A DNA stretch of 44,247 nt from NCBI GenBank assembly GCA_002706205.1, contig PAKC01000092.1:9520-53766 (forward strand), written 5' to 3'. This document shows, one piece after another, positions 1 to 9,202 of the stretch (position 1 is its first letter; each line of letters opens with the position of its first letter). Source of the DNA: Halobacteriovoraceae bacterium. GTDB taxonomy: Bacteria > Bdellovibrionota > Bacteriovoracia > Bacteriovoracales > Bacteriovoracaceae. The notes beneath the pieces are model-generated. The model searched no databases. It saw only the letters and a list, made by a program, of their open reading frames with translations, and was not told the origin of the DNA. Position numbers and translations under genes: made by a program.

Positions 1-1251
1 TACATCTAAGTTTAAACTTTGTTTTTGTATTTGAGAAGACTCAATTCTTATAAGCTCATTTAATAATTGGGAGATTTTTTCTAATTTAATTAAAGTTGCA
101 GGAGAAGTCTCTTTAATATATGAATATTCCGTAGAACGATGAACACGGGGACCACAAAAAACAATTAATCCACTTAAATAAGGTTCTAAAAGGCTATGCA
201 CAGAACTTCCAAATCCACCACCAACATAAGCGAAATCAAAACTACTATAAAGCTCACATAAAACACCTTTTACATCAAAAAGAAAAACTCCTTTCTCACG
301 CTCATAAAGCTTAAAAAGCTGACTCAGCTCATTTTCATCAAGCAGATTAGAGATAACATAAACAGGTATACTAAGTTTTTTAAATCTATTTTTAAGATCC
401 AACATATGCTCAGTATCGAGCTTATGGGGTGCAATACAAACAATATCTCGACTGACAAGATCTTTTCCATGCTCTTTAAATGCCTCAACCTCCTGTGGCC
501 ATAAACTACCCATAATAACTTTTTGTTTTTTTTGTTGCTGCATCCAAGACTCAAAATTAAAAAAAATAGGAAATTTTTGAGTCAGTGTTTTCGTTTTATG
601 AGCAACTCTTTGGGAAATAGTTAAAACTCTAAAATCAAAATAATCCAAATGACTTTCAGTCTTTACCTGATAGCTAAGAAAAAGTTTATAGTCATTTTTT
701 GTCGATGCAATAATTTTAGAAAACTGTCGATAACAAAAAAGTAAGTACTGTTTCACCATAAAATTTTTACGGCAAAAGTTTTTCATTGAACCAGCAACAA
801 GAATAAAACTACTGGCTTTATTAGCACCATAATAAATAAGTTCATAAAAAAAGTCATAACGACATAAAATGAGCGTTCGCGCAGTTAACCAAAGAGCTGT
901 ATTTTGTCTTCTTATAAAGGGATGGAAACTTAAAATAGGCAATCGGAATATCCGAAGCTTTGGATATACTCTTGCTAAGTCTAGGACTCTATGCTCAACA
1001 CTTTCAGAACAAAAAATAAGCTCTACTTGTTTATCAAGGTTTAATACCTCTAATAAAAGAGGTTTGACTTGTTCTAATTCTCCTTCAGAAGATACTTCAA
1101 AAGCATAGTCGGCACGACCACAATTGTGAGAACTTAGTTCATTTTTAAGCTCAAACTCCAATCTCTTTTGAGCTTGTTGAGAAAAAAATGGGAGAAGATA
1201 TCTTAAAAATGGGTAAAGAGCTAAACGAAAAAATAAATACAGTTTATACAT
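1..1251 (-). CDS. waaA: 3-deoxy-D-manno-octulosonic acid (Kdo) transferase, partial (runs off the window start)
   Basis: Not in the ORF track because it has no stop inside the window. Manual minus-strand translation from ATG at 1251: MYKLYLFFRLALYPFLRYLLPFFSQQAQKRLEFELKNEL...GSLWPQEVEAF...YVGGGFGSSVHSLLEPYLSGLIVFCGP. The GGGF...EPYLSGLIVFCGP stretch resembles the Kdo transferase C-terminal domain. Start overlaps the upstream heptosyltransferase stop. Confidence 0.75.
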   Translation of the reverse strand, partial: MYKLYLFFRLALYPFLRYLLPFFSQQAQKRLEFELKNELSSHNCGRADYAFEVSSEGELEQVKPLLLEVLNLDKQVELIFCSESVEHRVLDLARVYPKLRIFRLPILSFHPFIRRQNTALWLTARTLILCRYDFFYELIYYGANKASSFILVAGSMKNFCRKNFMVKQYLLFCYRQFSKIIASTKNDYKLFLSYQVKTESHLDYFDFRVLTISQRVAHKTKTLTQKFPIFFNFESWMQQQKKQKVIMGSLWPQEVEAFKEHGKDLVSRDIVCIAPHKLDTEHMLDLKNRFKKLSIPVYVISNLLDENELSQLFKLYEREKGVFLFDVKGVLCELYSSFDFAYVGGGFGSSVHSLLEPYLSGLIVFCGPRVHRSTEYSYIKETSPATLIKLEKISQLLNELIRIESSQIQKQSLNLDV

Positions 1252-2320
1252 AAACACTCTCAAGAGTTTCTTTTAAAACTTGAAAAACCTGTTCTGGATG
1301 AATTTCTTTCATACAATAATGTTCTAATCGAAAGCATTTTCTTTTACCAGTACCAGAACATGGACTGCATGTTATATTTTTATAAAGATATTTCGATTGA
1401 GCTAAATGTGGCCTAAACCCAAAACTAGGAGATGTAGAACCAAACAACGAGATAACGGCCCGGCCGTAAGCTTCTGCAATATGAGCACTTGCAGTGTCGT
1501 TCGTTATCGTCACGTCTGCATAAGACAAAATTGTCCCCGACTCGCCCACTGAAGTTTTACCTTGATAATTCAAAAAACGCTCATGTCTCAATTCTGGATC
1601 TGTATTGAAAACATCACAATAATCATCTGCAGGGCCTCCCACTAAAACAACTTTGTAATGATTTAAATCTTTATCGTTTAAAATTTTTTTTACCAAATCT
1701 TTATAGGATTCTAAGGGCCATCGCTTAGATGCAAATGAAGCCACAGGTGAAATGACAATATACTTGCCCTGAATGATTGGTTCAAGAGTTAAGAACGAGC
1801 CTTTTAGCGACGTAAGGCCGATCGTTTGACGTTGAGATGTATTTTGATTATTTACTTCCACCTCTTTAGCTTCTAAACTTTTTTTAAAAAGAAATTTAAA
1901 ATCATTAATAACTCTTTCATGATGAGACTCTAAGTTCTTAAGTAAATCAATCTTAAACTTAATCAGTAGAAAGCGCCTAAAACTACGCTTATCAACAACT
2001 AAACTTGGAATCTGATAGCAAAAAAAACGAATGACTTTAGCACGTAAAGTATTATGCAAGTCGATCAAAAGGCTCAGCGACTTATCTTTTCTTAATTGGC
2101 AAGAAAGCATCCAAAGCTGTTTAATGTCCTCAACTCCCCGTTTACGGTCAATAGTCAGAATTTGATCAATATGAGGATGCCCCTCTAAAACAGGTGCAAA
2201 TGAAGAAGAAGTTACAAATGAAATCTTGCACGTAGGATAACTATACTTCAACCAAGAGATTAATGGCGTCTGTAAAACAATATCTCCAAGACTAGAAAAT
2301 CTAACAATAACAATATGCAT
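1244..2320 (-). CDS. ADP-heptose:LPS heptosyltransferase-like glycosyltransferase (GT9)
   Basis: N-term MHIVIVRFSSLGDIVLQTPLISWLK; TNDTASAHIAEAYGRAVISLFGSTSPSFGFRP is the GT9 heptosyltransferase signature. Confidence 0.9.
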   Translation of the reverse strand: MHIVIVRFSSLGDIVLQTPLISWLKYSYPTCKISFVTSSSFAPVLEGHPHIDQILTIDRKRGVEDIKQLWMLSCQLRKDKSLSLLIDLHNTLRAKVIRFFCYQIPSLVVDKRSFRRFLLIKFKIDLLKNLESHHERVINDFKFLFKKSLEAKEVEVNNQNTSQRQTIGLTSLKGSFLTLEPIIQGKYIVISPVASFASKRWPLESYKDLVKKILNDKDLNHYKVVLVGGPADDYCDVFNTDPELRHERFLNYQGKTSVGESGTILSYADVTITNDTASAHIAEAYGRAVISLFGSTSPSFGFRPHLAQSKYLYKNITCSPCSGTGKRKCFRLEHYCMKEIHPEQVFQVLKETLESVYV

Positions 2321-2329
2321 TTAGCTATT

Positions 2330-3313
2330 TTAATTTTTTTTAAGCAATGTGGCCATTTCTTCGGCAAAATAAGTCAGAATGATTTTTGCTCCTGCACGTT
2401 TAAAAGCAGTTAATGTCTCTACCATAATCATCCTACCGTCAACCCAGCCTCTTTCAGCAGCGGCTTTAACCATGGCATACTCTCCGCTCACATTATAAAC
2501 GGCAACTGGAAGAACAGTATTTTGTGAAACTTGATAAACAATATCTAAATAACTCAAACCGGGCTTAATCATCACGATATCAGCTCCCTCTGCTTCATCC
2601 AAGGCAAGCTCTCTTAAAGCTTCTTTCCCATTAGAAAAATCCATTTGATAAGTTTTTTTATCTCCAGCCTTTGGAGCTGAATCAAGTGCATCTCTAAAAG
2701 GGCCATAAAAACCTGAGGCGTACTTGGCCGTATAGGCCATAATCGAGACATGTTCAAAGCCCTGCCCGTCTAAAGCAACTCGGATGGCTTCAATTCGACC
2801 ATCCATCATATCTGAAGGACCCAAAATATCACTACCTGCTCGAGCTTGCGCAACGGCCATTTTTTTAAGCACCTCTAAAGTTTCATCATTTAAAATCTCT
2901 CCATCAGCTGCAACAAGACCGTCATGTCCATCACTAGAATAAGGATCAAGAGCAATATCCGTCATAAGTAGAATTTCAGGGCAAGCTTTTTTAATTTCTT
3001 TAATAGCATTTAAATAAAGACCATCGGGATTATATGCCTCTTTTGCATCTTTAGTTTTTAAATGTTCCTCAATAACTGGAAATAGGGCGATACATTTTAT
3101 TCCAAGTAATGAGAGTTCATTAACTTTTTGTATAAGTAAGTCTAAAGTGTATCGATATTGGCCAGGCATAGATTCAATAGGGACTTTTTTATTATGTCCT
3201 TCAATAATAAAAAGTGGCATAATAAGGTCAGTAACTTGTAGTTGATTCTCTTTTACTAAATCTCTTATGGCCGTATTTTTTCTATTTCTTCTTGGTCTAG
3301 ATAGCATTGGCAT
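2330..3313 (-). CDS. hemB: delta-aminolevulinic acid dehydratase (porphobilinogen synthase)
   Basis: RPRRNRKNTAIRDLV, DIALDPYSSDGHDGL, DMMDGRIEAIRVALD, KYASGFYGPFRDALDSAP, MIKPGLSYLDI are HemB hallmarks. Start may be the internal Met at 3307; overlaps sufE. Confidence 0.97.
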   Translation of the reverse strand: MPMLSRPRRNRKNTAIRDLVKENQLQVTDLIMPLFIIEGHNKKVPIESMPGQYRYTLDLLIQKVNELSLLGIKCIALFPVIEEHLKTKDAKEAYNPDGLYLNAIKEIKKACPEILLMTDIALDPYSSDGHDGLVAADGEILNDETLEVLKKMAVAQARAGSDILGPSDMMDGRIEAIRVALDGQGFEHVSIMAYTAKYASGFYGPFRDALDSAPKAGDKKTYQMDFSNGKEALRELALDEAEGADIVMIKPGLSYLDIVYQVSQNTVLPVAVYNVSGEYAMVKAAAERGWVDGRMIMVETLTAFKRAGAKIILTYFAEEMATLLKKN

Positions 3314-3755
3314 CCATCACCCCTTTATCGTATAAAGACTTGTAGACAAGTGCATACATTTTAATTTGCTTGAGCATACTGGCCAATCCATTAGTTCGAT
3401 TCATCGATAAATGTTCCGTAATACCGATTTGCTTCAAAAAATCCGGCTCAAGGGCCAATATCTCATCTGGCGTTGCATCTGAGTAAACATATGTCAGGAC
3501 GCCAACGATTCCTTTAACCAACATTGCATCACTGTCAGAAGTAAAAACTACTCGCCCATTTTCATACTGTGGTTTTAACCATACTTGTGACTGACAGCCC
3601 TTGACTTGGTACTTCTCAACTTGATCATCACAAGAGTATTCTTTTGACTCTTTACCAAATTTTATTAATTCTTTATACCTATCTTCCCAATCTTTATATT
3701 GATTGAAACGCTCTATTACTTTTTGCACTTTATCTTCTAAGTTCATAAATTTCAC
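3297..3755 (-). CDS. sufE: SufE-like cysteine desulfuration protein
   Basis: DQVEKYQVKGCQSQVWL (active Cys in GCQSQVW) and overall SufE-like sequence. Confidence 0.9.
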   Translation of the reverse strand: MKFMNLEDKVQKVIERFNQYKDWEDRYKELIKFGKESKEYSCDDQVEKYQVKGCQSQVWLKPQYENGRVVFTSDSDAMLVKGIVGVLTYVYSDATPDEILALEPDFLKQIGITEHLSMNRTNGLASMLKQIKMYALVYKSLYDKGVMDANAI

Positions 3756-3809
3756 ACCTTTAGAATGTATTTATAACAAATCGGCAAGTTTTTCACAATC
3801 ATTATTATT

Positions 3810-3837
3810 TAAAGTTATTGCCAGTATTTATCGATAA
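3810..3837 (+). promoter_or_regulatory. sigma28 (FliA)-like promoter
   Basis: TAAAGTTA-N12-ATCGATAA, 26 nt upstream of the ATG at 3864. Confidence 0.5.
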
Positions 3838-3863
3838 GTCTCAAGAGACAATGAGGTTTTATC

Positions 3864-5075
3864 ATGGATGAATTAAAGAAAAAAATAGATTTAAAGCCCT
3901 TAACAGACCAACAAATTAAAGAACGCTCAGTTTCTTTGACGGATCTTTGGATGGTGCGAACAGAATCTGAAGAAATTTTAGGTCCATTTGATACAGAGTC
4001 TTTAAAAACTTATACCGGTAATCATCAACATTTATTTGAAAATACACAAGTATACAATCTCGAAAGTGAAAAATGGTTTGAAACTTTTAAAGTTTCTTAT
4101 TTTCAAAGAAGAAAACCAGCTTTTATGTCTGCCCAAAATCTCATCAAATCAGATGAGTTTTATATTATGATTAACGGACAAAAAAATGGACCTTATCACA
4201 AAAATGAAGTTCAAGCTTTTTTAAAAAATGGACAAATATCTCCCAGCTCACAAGTATCACTTGATAAGGGAGAGTCATGGATAAAACTTTACGAACACCA
4301 TGCATTTGACCGACGAGAGAAAAAGTCAAATCAAGAATTACCCTTCACCCCTGCTCCAGAGCTTCTAGAAAAGATGGCCAAAACCAAAGAAGACATACTT
4401 AAAGCCAAGCAACAAGAAGATGCTATTATAGAATTAGCTTATATTGGACACTCCAAGAACACCTCTGATTCAACGACTAAAAAAACCAAAACGACTCTTA
4501 CTGAAGACAATAATACACCTAAATCAAAACTAAAAAGTTACGTTACAGTTTTTGCTACCATGACACTTATTATTTTTGCGACGACAGTTTTTATTCAAAG
4601 TACGAATGAGTCTCAAAAAAGAATCGAAGCGAAAACAGACCCTAAAAGTATCGATAACTCAAATAGGAATTTAAGAAAACCTGCTTCGGTTGAAACAAAA
4701 CAACCTCCTAAGACCAAAGTTCAACATAAAAGAATTAAGCCAGTAACACGCAAAAGAGTCGAGCCCAAAAGGTATCGTCCAACCGTAACAAGACCAAGCC
4801 CTCCCAAGCGTGAAAGAAGATCAAGAACTTCTTCCCCAAGATCCCGTCGAGTTGAAAGAAATATTGATTACGCTAATACTGTCGATCAAACTGAAGAAAG
4901 AATTGATATCAATGACCCAGAAATCCAAAGAGAAATAACACGTGAGTTATCAGGTGAATATGATCTTGATGGCGAATTACTTGATGAACAAGAAGTTCCA
5001 GAAGAATATTTTGACGATGAAGAAATCTTAGAAGAAGACTATCCAGATGATATGCGTCAAGAAGTTTATAGATAA
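3864..5075 (+). CDS. twin GYF_2-like domain protein with one TM helix and basic-then-acidic C-terminal tail
   Basis: WMVRTESEEILGPFDTESL... and EFYIMINGQKNGPYHKNEVQAFLKNGQISPSSQVSLDKGESWIKL are GYF_2-like. TM SYVTVFATMTLIIFATTVFIQ, then an Arg/Lys/Pro-rich and a Glu/Asp-rich tail. Confidence 0.75.
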   Translation: MDELKKKIDLKPLTDQQIKERSVSLTDLWMVRTESEEILGPFDTESLKTYTGNHQHLFENTQVYNLESEKWFETFKVSYFQRRKPAFMSAQNLIKSDEFYIMINGQKNGPYHKNEVQAFLKNGQISPSSQVSLDKGESWIKLYEHHAFDRREKKSNQELPFTPAPELLEKMAKTKEDILKAKQQEDAIIELAYIGHSKNTSDSTTKKTKTTLTEDNNTPKSKLKSYVTVFATMTLIIFATTVFIQSTNESQKRIEAKTDPKSIDNSNRNLRKPASVETKQPPKTKVQHKRIKPVTRKRVEPKRYRPTVTRPSPPKRERRSRTSSPRSRRVERNIDYANTVDQTEERIDINDPEIQREITRELSGEYDLDGELLDEQEVPEEYFDDEEILEEDYPDDMRQEVYR

Positions 5076-5145
5076 TCATCAATAAGCTTATTTGCTAAAA
5101 ACAAGCATTTTTACAATTCAAGAAAAATTATGCTATCTTCCCAAC

Positions 5146-5823
5146 ATGAAAAAAACCACAAACTTAACTGACCTTGTAAAACCCTTCAAGGATCAATATG
5201 CCAAAGACTCTTATTTTGTCAGCTTTGAAGGAATTGAAGGCAGTGGAAAAACGACTCAAATCAATCTTCTCAAAGAAGATCTCATTACTCAGGGTTATAA
5301 GGTTTTACTCTTAAGAGAGCCTGGAGGGACTCATTTTGGAGAGAAATTAAGAGAAGTTATTCTAACATCTAATGAAAAGATTTCCCCTCTAAGTGAAGCT
5401 TTACTTTTTGCCTCATCAAGGGCCCAACTCTTAGAAAATAAAATATTACCATTTTTATCCCAACCTAAACATATTGTTATAATAGATAGATATATAGACA
5501 GCTCAATCGCCTACCAAGGGTTTGCGCGAAAGCTTGGAGTTGAAACAATTCTAAAAATTCATCACCATAGCCCGTTAAATATTCTCCCTAATCTCACATT
5601 TTACCTAGATATAAACTTAAACCTCTCCATGCAACGCCAAAGACTTAGAGGGCAAAACAAAGATTATTTTGAAAAAGAAGACCAAGACTTTTACCAAGAG
5701 CTTATAAACGGATATGAGTTCTGTGTTGAAAACTTCAAATCCCGGGTTAAAGTCATTGCTGCTGACAACACAATTGAAAATGTTGCGCAGCAAATTAAAA
5801 CTCATCTTGGAAATCTCCTATGA
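5146..5823 (+). CDS. tmk: thymidylate kinase (ORF-track start 5092 probably too early)
   Basis: YFVSFEGIEGSGKTTQINLL P-loop, LREPGGTHFGEKLR, DRYIDSSIAYQG. Confidence 0.95.
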   Translation: MKKTTNLTDLVKPFKDQYAKDSYFVSFEGIEGSGKTTQINLLKEDLITQGYKVLLLREPGGTHFGEKLREVILTSNEKISPLSEALLFASSRAQLLENKILPFLSQPKHIVIIDRYIDSSIAYQGFARKLGVETILKIHHHSPLNILPNLTFYLDINLNLSMQRQRLRGQNKDYFEKEDQDFYQELINGYEFCVENFKSRVKVIAADNTIENVAQQIKTHLGNLL

Positions 5824-6539
5824 GCACAAACCTACAGAGTATTTTAAAAAATAAAGCACACAACAAGACACTCGCTTCACTCTATATTCTAGAAGCAACT
5901 TACTCCAATGAAAATCATCAATGCCTAGAATGGATAAAAGACTTATTGGCGCAAATAACAAATATAAATACTTCAAAATTAGAAAACGCCCAAGACATAC
6001 TTATTCTAGATGCAAATGACAAAAAAAATTATCAGCAAGAACATATCCAACAAATCTATCAGTTTTTAAGTTTTCAAGCTTTAGAGCTTGGCCAAAAGTT
6101 TCTCATCATCCCCGAATGTGAGAAGATATCAACAAATCATTACAACAAATTACTTAAAACTTTTGAAGAACCGCCTGTTGCCCTTACTGCATTTCTTATA
6201 AATGATCATAAAGTAAAAATTCTCCCCACCATTGAATCAAGAGCGATTCAATTAAAAATCCCGACTCAAAAAGCTCAACTTGATCCTCAATGGAAAGAAT
6301 TTCTTATTAAGTCGCATTCTTTAATCGAGTTTCTGGACTTTGTTGAAAAAAATGATTTAACACCTCATAAACTCTGTACACTTACTCTAGACATCATTCA
6401 ACAACACTCATCACATTATCAGCACTACGCACAAACGATTAAGGCCATTAAATCAATTCAAGAAGATATCAAATTTAATAACTCAGCTAGTCAAATAAAT
6501 GTCAAAATCTATCATATCCTTTCAAAACTAAGGGTTTGA
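5820..6539 (+). CDS. holB: DNA polymerase III delta prime-type subunit
   Basis: FLIIPECEKISTNHYNKLLKTFEEPPVALTAFLINDHKVKILPTIESRAIQLKIP; ATGA overlap with tmk. Confidence 0.85.
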   Translation: MSTNLQSILKNKAHNKTLASLYILEATYSNENHQCLEWIKDLLAQITNINTSKLENAQDILILDANDKKNYQQEHIQQIYQFLSFQALELGQKFLIIPECEKISTNHYNKLLKTFEEPPVALTAFLINDHKVKILPTIESRAIQLKIPTQKAQLDPQWKEFLIKSHSLIEFLDFVEKNDLTPHKLCTLTLDIIQQHSSHYQHYAQTIKAIKSIQEDIKFNNSASQINVKIYHILSKLRV

Positions 6540-6587
6540 CTAGTCGTCGCAGACGCTAGAGAATACTAATTCAATTTAGATGGTTAT

Positions 6588-8000
6588 TTGGAATTAAACA
6601 TGAATGATATACAAGAAAATACTGGTGAAAATAATCATCAGGATGAAATCAAAACAGAAAAAAGAAAAAAAAATAAATTTGCCGTAAAAGAAGAAATCAC
6701 TGAAGATAACTGTAAATTTACGGAAGGACAAATCCTACGCTTTGTACGAGTGCGTTTTCCAGGACATGCCAAGTCCTATGCTTTCTTACTTGGTCAAAGA
6801 AATTTAGCCTATGGAAAAAAAGTTATGGCCATGAGTGACCGTGGGATGGCCGTTGGTTATATTAACTCTTTTCCCTATGAATTAGCTTTTCACAAAGATA
6901 TGTTGCCACTTAGAAGTATCACAAAAGCTGCAACAGAAGATGATATTAGTAATGAAATAGATATTTATAAAAAACAAAAAGAAATTGAAACTTTATGCCA
7001 AAACTTAATTGAAAAACATAAGCTTGACATGAATCTCACCCATGTTGAGTTTACTCAATTTGGAAAAAAAGTTGTTTTTTATTTTGTCGCCCCAGCACGA
7101 GTTGATTTTAGAGGTTTAGTTAAGGACCTTGTCTCAGAATTAAAACTAAGAATCGAATTACGTCAAATATCAGTAAGGGATAGAGCTGCATCTCAAGGGG
7201 CCATAGGTCCCTGTGGTCGAGAACTTTGTTGTTCTTCCTTTCTCTCTAAGTATGGGAATGTCTCAATAAAAATGGCCAAAAATCAAAACCTTAGTCTTAA
7301 CTATTCAAAGCTCAACGGAGTCTGTGGCCAATTAAAATGCTGCTTGCAATATGAAGACGAAGTTTACGCTCAAAAACGAAAAAAACTCCCTCAAGAGGGA
7401 TCACTTATAAAAACAAAAAATGGCGATAGCGGTAAAGTCAAAAAACTAAATATTCTTAGTCAGCAGTTTGATCTGTTAACAGACAAAGGAAGAATTAAGC
7501 GCTACACCCATGACCAACTCAGTAAAACTTATAAAAATGGAGAATATAAATTCCCAACACATTTTGACAATATCTCAGATGAAACGGCGACAGTTGTAGG
7601 GCTTAATGATTTAGAGGCAAAAAAAACGCGTCAATTCGAAAAGGATATGGACAAACTTAAACTCAAAGCAAAACAATATGCTCATGAGGCAATTGAAGAC
7701 ATATCTGACTTTCTTCCACCAAGAGACCGTTCAGATGATCTCAAACAGATCAAACAAGAACAAGAACAAGAAAAACTAAAATCGTCCACACAGTTGCCAG
7801 AAGACAAGAGTACACAAACACCTCAACGTGATGATCATGGAACGACACAAAACAGCGACGAAATGCAAAGTAAAGATAAAGATGACAGAGCAAAAAAAAC
7901 TTATCGTCATCCAAAGAAGAAAAATTATAATAGAAGAAATAATCACTCTAAGGGCAGTTCACGTAGGAATAACAAAAAACCAAATTCTTCTAAGGATTAA
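6588..8000 (+). CDS. ricT: PSP1/RicT (YaaT) family protein with basic low-complexity C-terminus
   Basis: RDRAASQGAIGPCGRELCCSSFLSKYGNVSIKMAKNQNLSLNYSKLNGVCGQLKCCLQYE; tmk-holB-ricT neighbourhood. Start may be 6600. Confidence 0.88.
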   Translation: MELNMNDIQENTGENNHQDEIKTEKRKKNKFAVKEEITEDNCKFTEGQILRFVRVRFPGHAKSYAFLLGQRNLAYGKKVMAMSDRGMAVGYINSFPYELAFHKDMLPLRSITKAATEDDISNEIDIYKKQKEIETLCQNLIEKHKLDMNLTHVEFTQFGKKVVFYFVAPARVDFRGLVKDLVSELKLRIELRQISVRDRAASQGAIGPCGRELCCSSFLSKYGNVSIKMAKNQNLSLNYSKLNGVCGQLKCCLQYEDEVYAQKRKKLPQEGSLIKTKNGDSGKVKKLNILSQQFDLLTDKGRIKRYTHDQLSKTYKNGEYKFPTHFDNISDETATVVGLNDLEAKKTRQFEKDMDKLKLKAKQYAHEAIEDISDFLPPRDRSDDLKQIKQEQEQEKLKSSTQLPEDKSTQTPQRDDHGTTQNSDEMQSKDKDDRAKKTYRHPKKKNYNRRNNHSKGSSRRNNKKPNSSKD

Positions 8001-8002
8001 GG

Positions 8003-9202
8003 ATGTCTTCTAAAGAGATCTTTAAAATTATTCACACGTCAGACTGGCACCTTGGAAAAAAACTCTTTAAGGCCATAAGAGAAGAAGAGCATCAAGCCTT
8101 TTTAGACTGGCTTTATCAATATATTCAACAAAACGATATCAATCTTTTAATTATTGCTGGTGATATTTTTGATGTTCCAGGACCGCCTTATAGCGCACAA
8201 AAGATGCTCTATAATTTAGTTCACAAGATGGGGAAAATCAAAAACTTCCAAACAGTTATTATTACAGGCAATCACGACTCGCCGGCCTTATTTGAGGTGC
8301 CCAAGGCTTTTTTCGAAGAGCATAATTGTCATGTTTATACAAGACTCGAAAAAGACCTTACAAGACTAGAACATATAATCAGCTTTCAAGATCAAAAGAT
8401 TGCTTTAAAACTCCTGCCCTATTTCAGGAATTACGAGCTTTTAAATCAACTTGAGCAAAGAGGCTTGAAAAATGATCCAAGTGGCCTCAAGGTTTTTTTT
8501 AATGATTTTTTTTCGAGCTGGACTCAAGAGTCTCTAGACCATAAAATTTTAGTCGCTCATCATAGTTTTGGCGACTTTATGGCAACAGGCAGTGAACATG
8601 CCATCCATCTTTCAGGACTAAGCCATTTTCCCTTAGAATGGGTTCTGCCGCACTTTGATTACGTAGCACTCGGACATATTCATAAAAAACAAAAATTGAC
8701 ATCAAAAAAGCCTGTTTTATACTCAGGCTCTCCCCTTCCTCTACGTTTCAATGAATCAAACAACAAAAATATTATTGAAATTGATTTGACAAAAAAATCC
8801 CTAACATACAAAGAAGTTAATATCCCACTCATAAAAAGTCTCATACAAATAAAGACAAATACAGATTTTTTTATCGAAGATATTAAATCATTTCTTGCAA
8901 CAATAGATGATAATCATTATTACTATCTAGAAGTTCAAATGGAATTCACTCAAGCTGCATCAGGAATCGCTGATCATGTAAGGTCTCTTATCAAAAACCA
9001 TCCAGTCGAACTTTTATCCTTTATTCCTACACTGACACAAACAAATGAGAAAAAACTATCATATGGACAGATAAACGAATTAAATATTCAAGAACTCTTT
9101 GAAAACTACTACCAATATAAATATGATGGCAAAGAGGTTCCTTCTGATCTTAAAAAGAGTTTTCAAGAACTCTTAGATGAGGTTCATCGTGAAAATTCAT
9201 AA
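8003..9202 (+). CDS. sbcD: SbcD exonuclease subunit (Mre11-like)
   Basis: IIHTSDWHLGKKLF, IIAGDIFDVPGP, ITGNHDSPALFE, VALGHIHKKQKL phosphoesterase motifs. Confidence 0.96.
   Translation: MSSKEIFKIIHTSDWHLGKKLFKAIREEEHQAFLDWLYQYIQQNDINLLIIAGDIFDVPGPPYSAQKMLYNLVHKMGKIKNFQTVIITGNHDSPALFEVPKAFFEEHNCHVYTRLEKDLTRLEHIISFQDQKIALKLLPYFRNYELLNQLEQRGLKNDPSGLKVFFNDFFSSWTQESLDHKILVAHHSFGDFMATGSEHAIHLSGLSHFPLEWVLPHFDYVALGHIHKKQKLTSKKPVLYSGSPLPLRFNESNNKNIIEIDLTKKSLTYKEVNIPLIKSLIQIKTNTDFFIEDIKSFLATIDDNHYYYLEVQMEFTQAASGIADHVRSLIKNHPVELLSFIPTLTQTNEKKLSYGQINELNIQELFENYYQYKYDGKEVPSDLKKSFQELLDEVHRENS

Noticed and set aside
324-1108. ORF-track entries 324..554 (-) and 869..1108 (+)
   Set aside because: Both overlap the long partial Kdo transferase frame (1..1251, minus) in other frames; no recognisable product.
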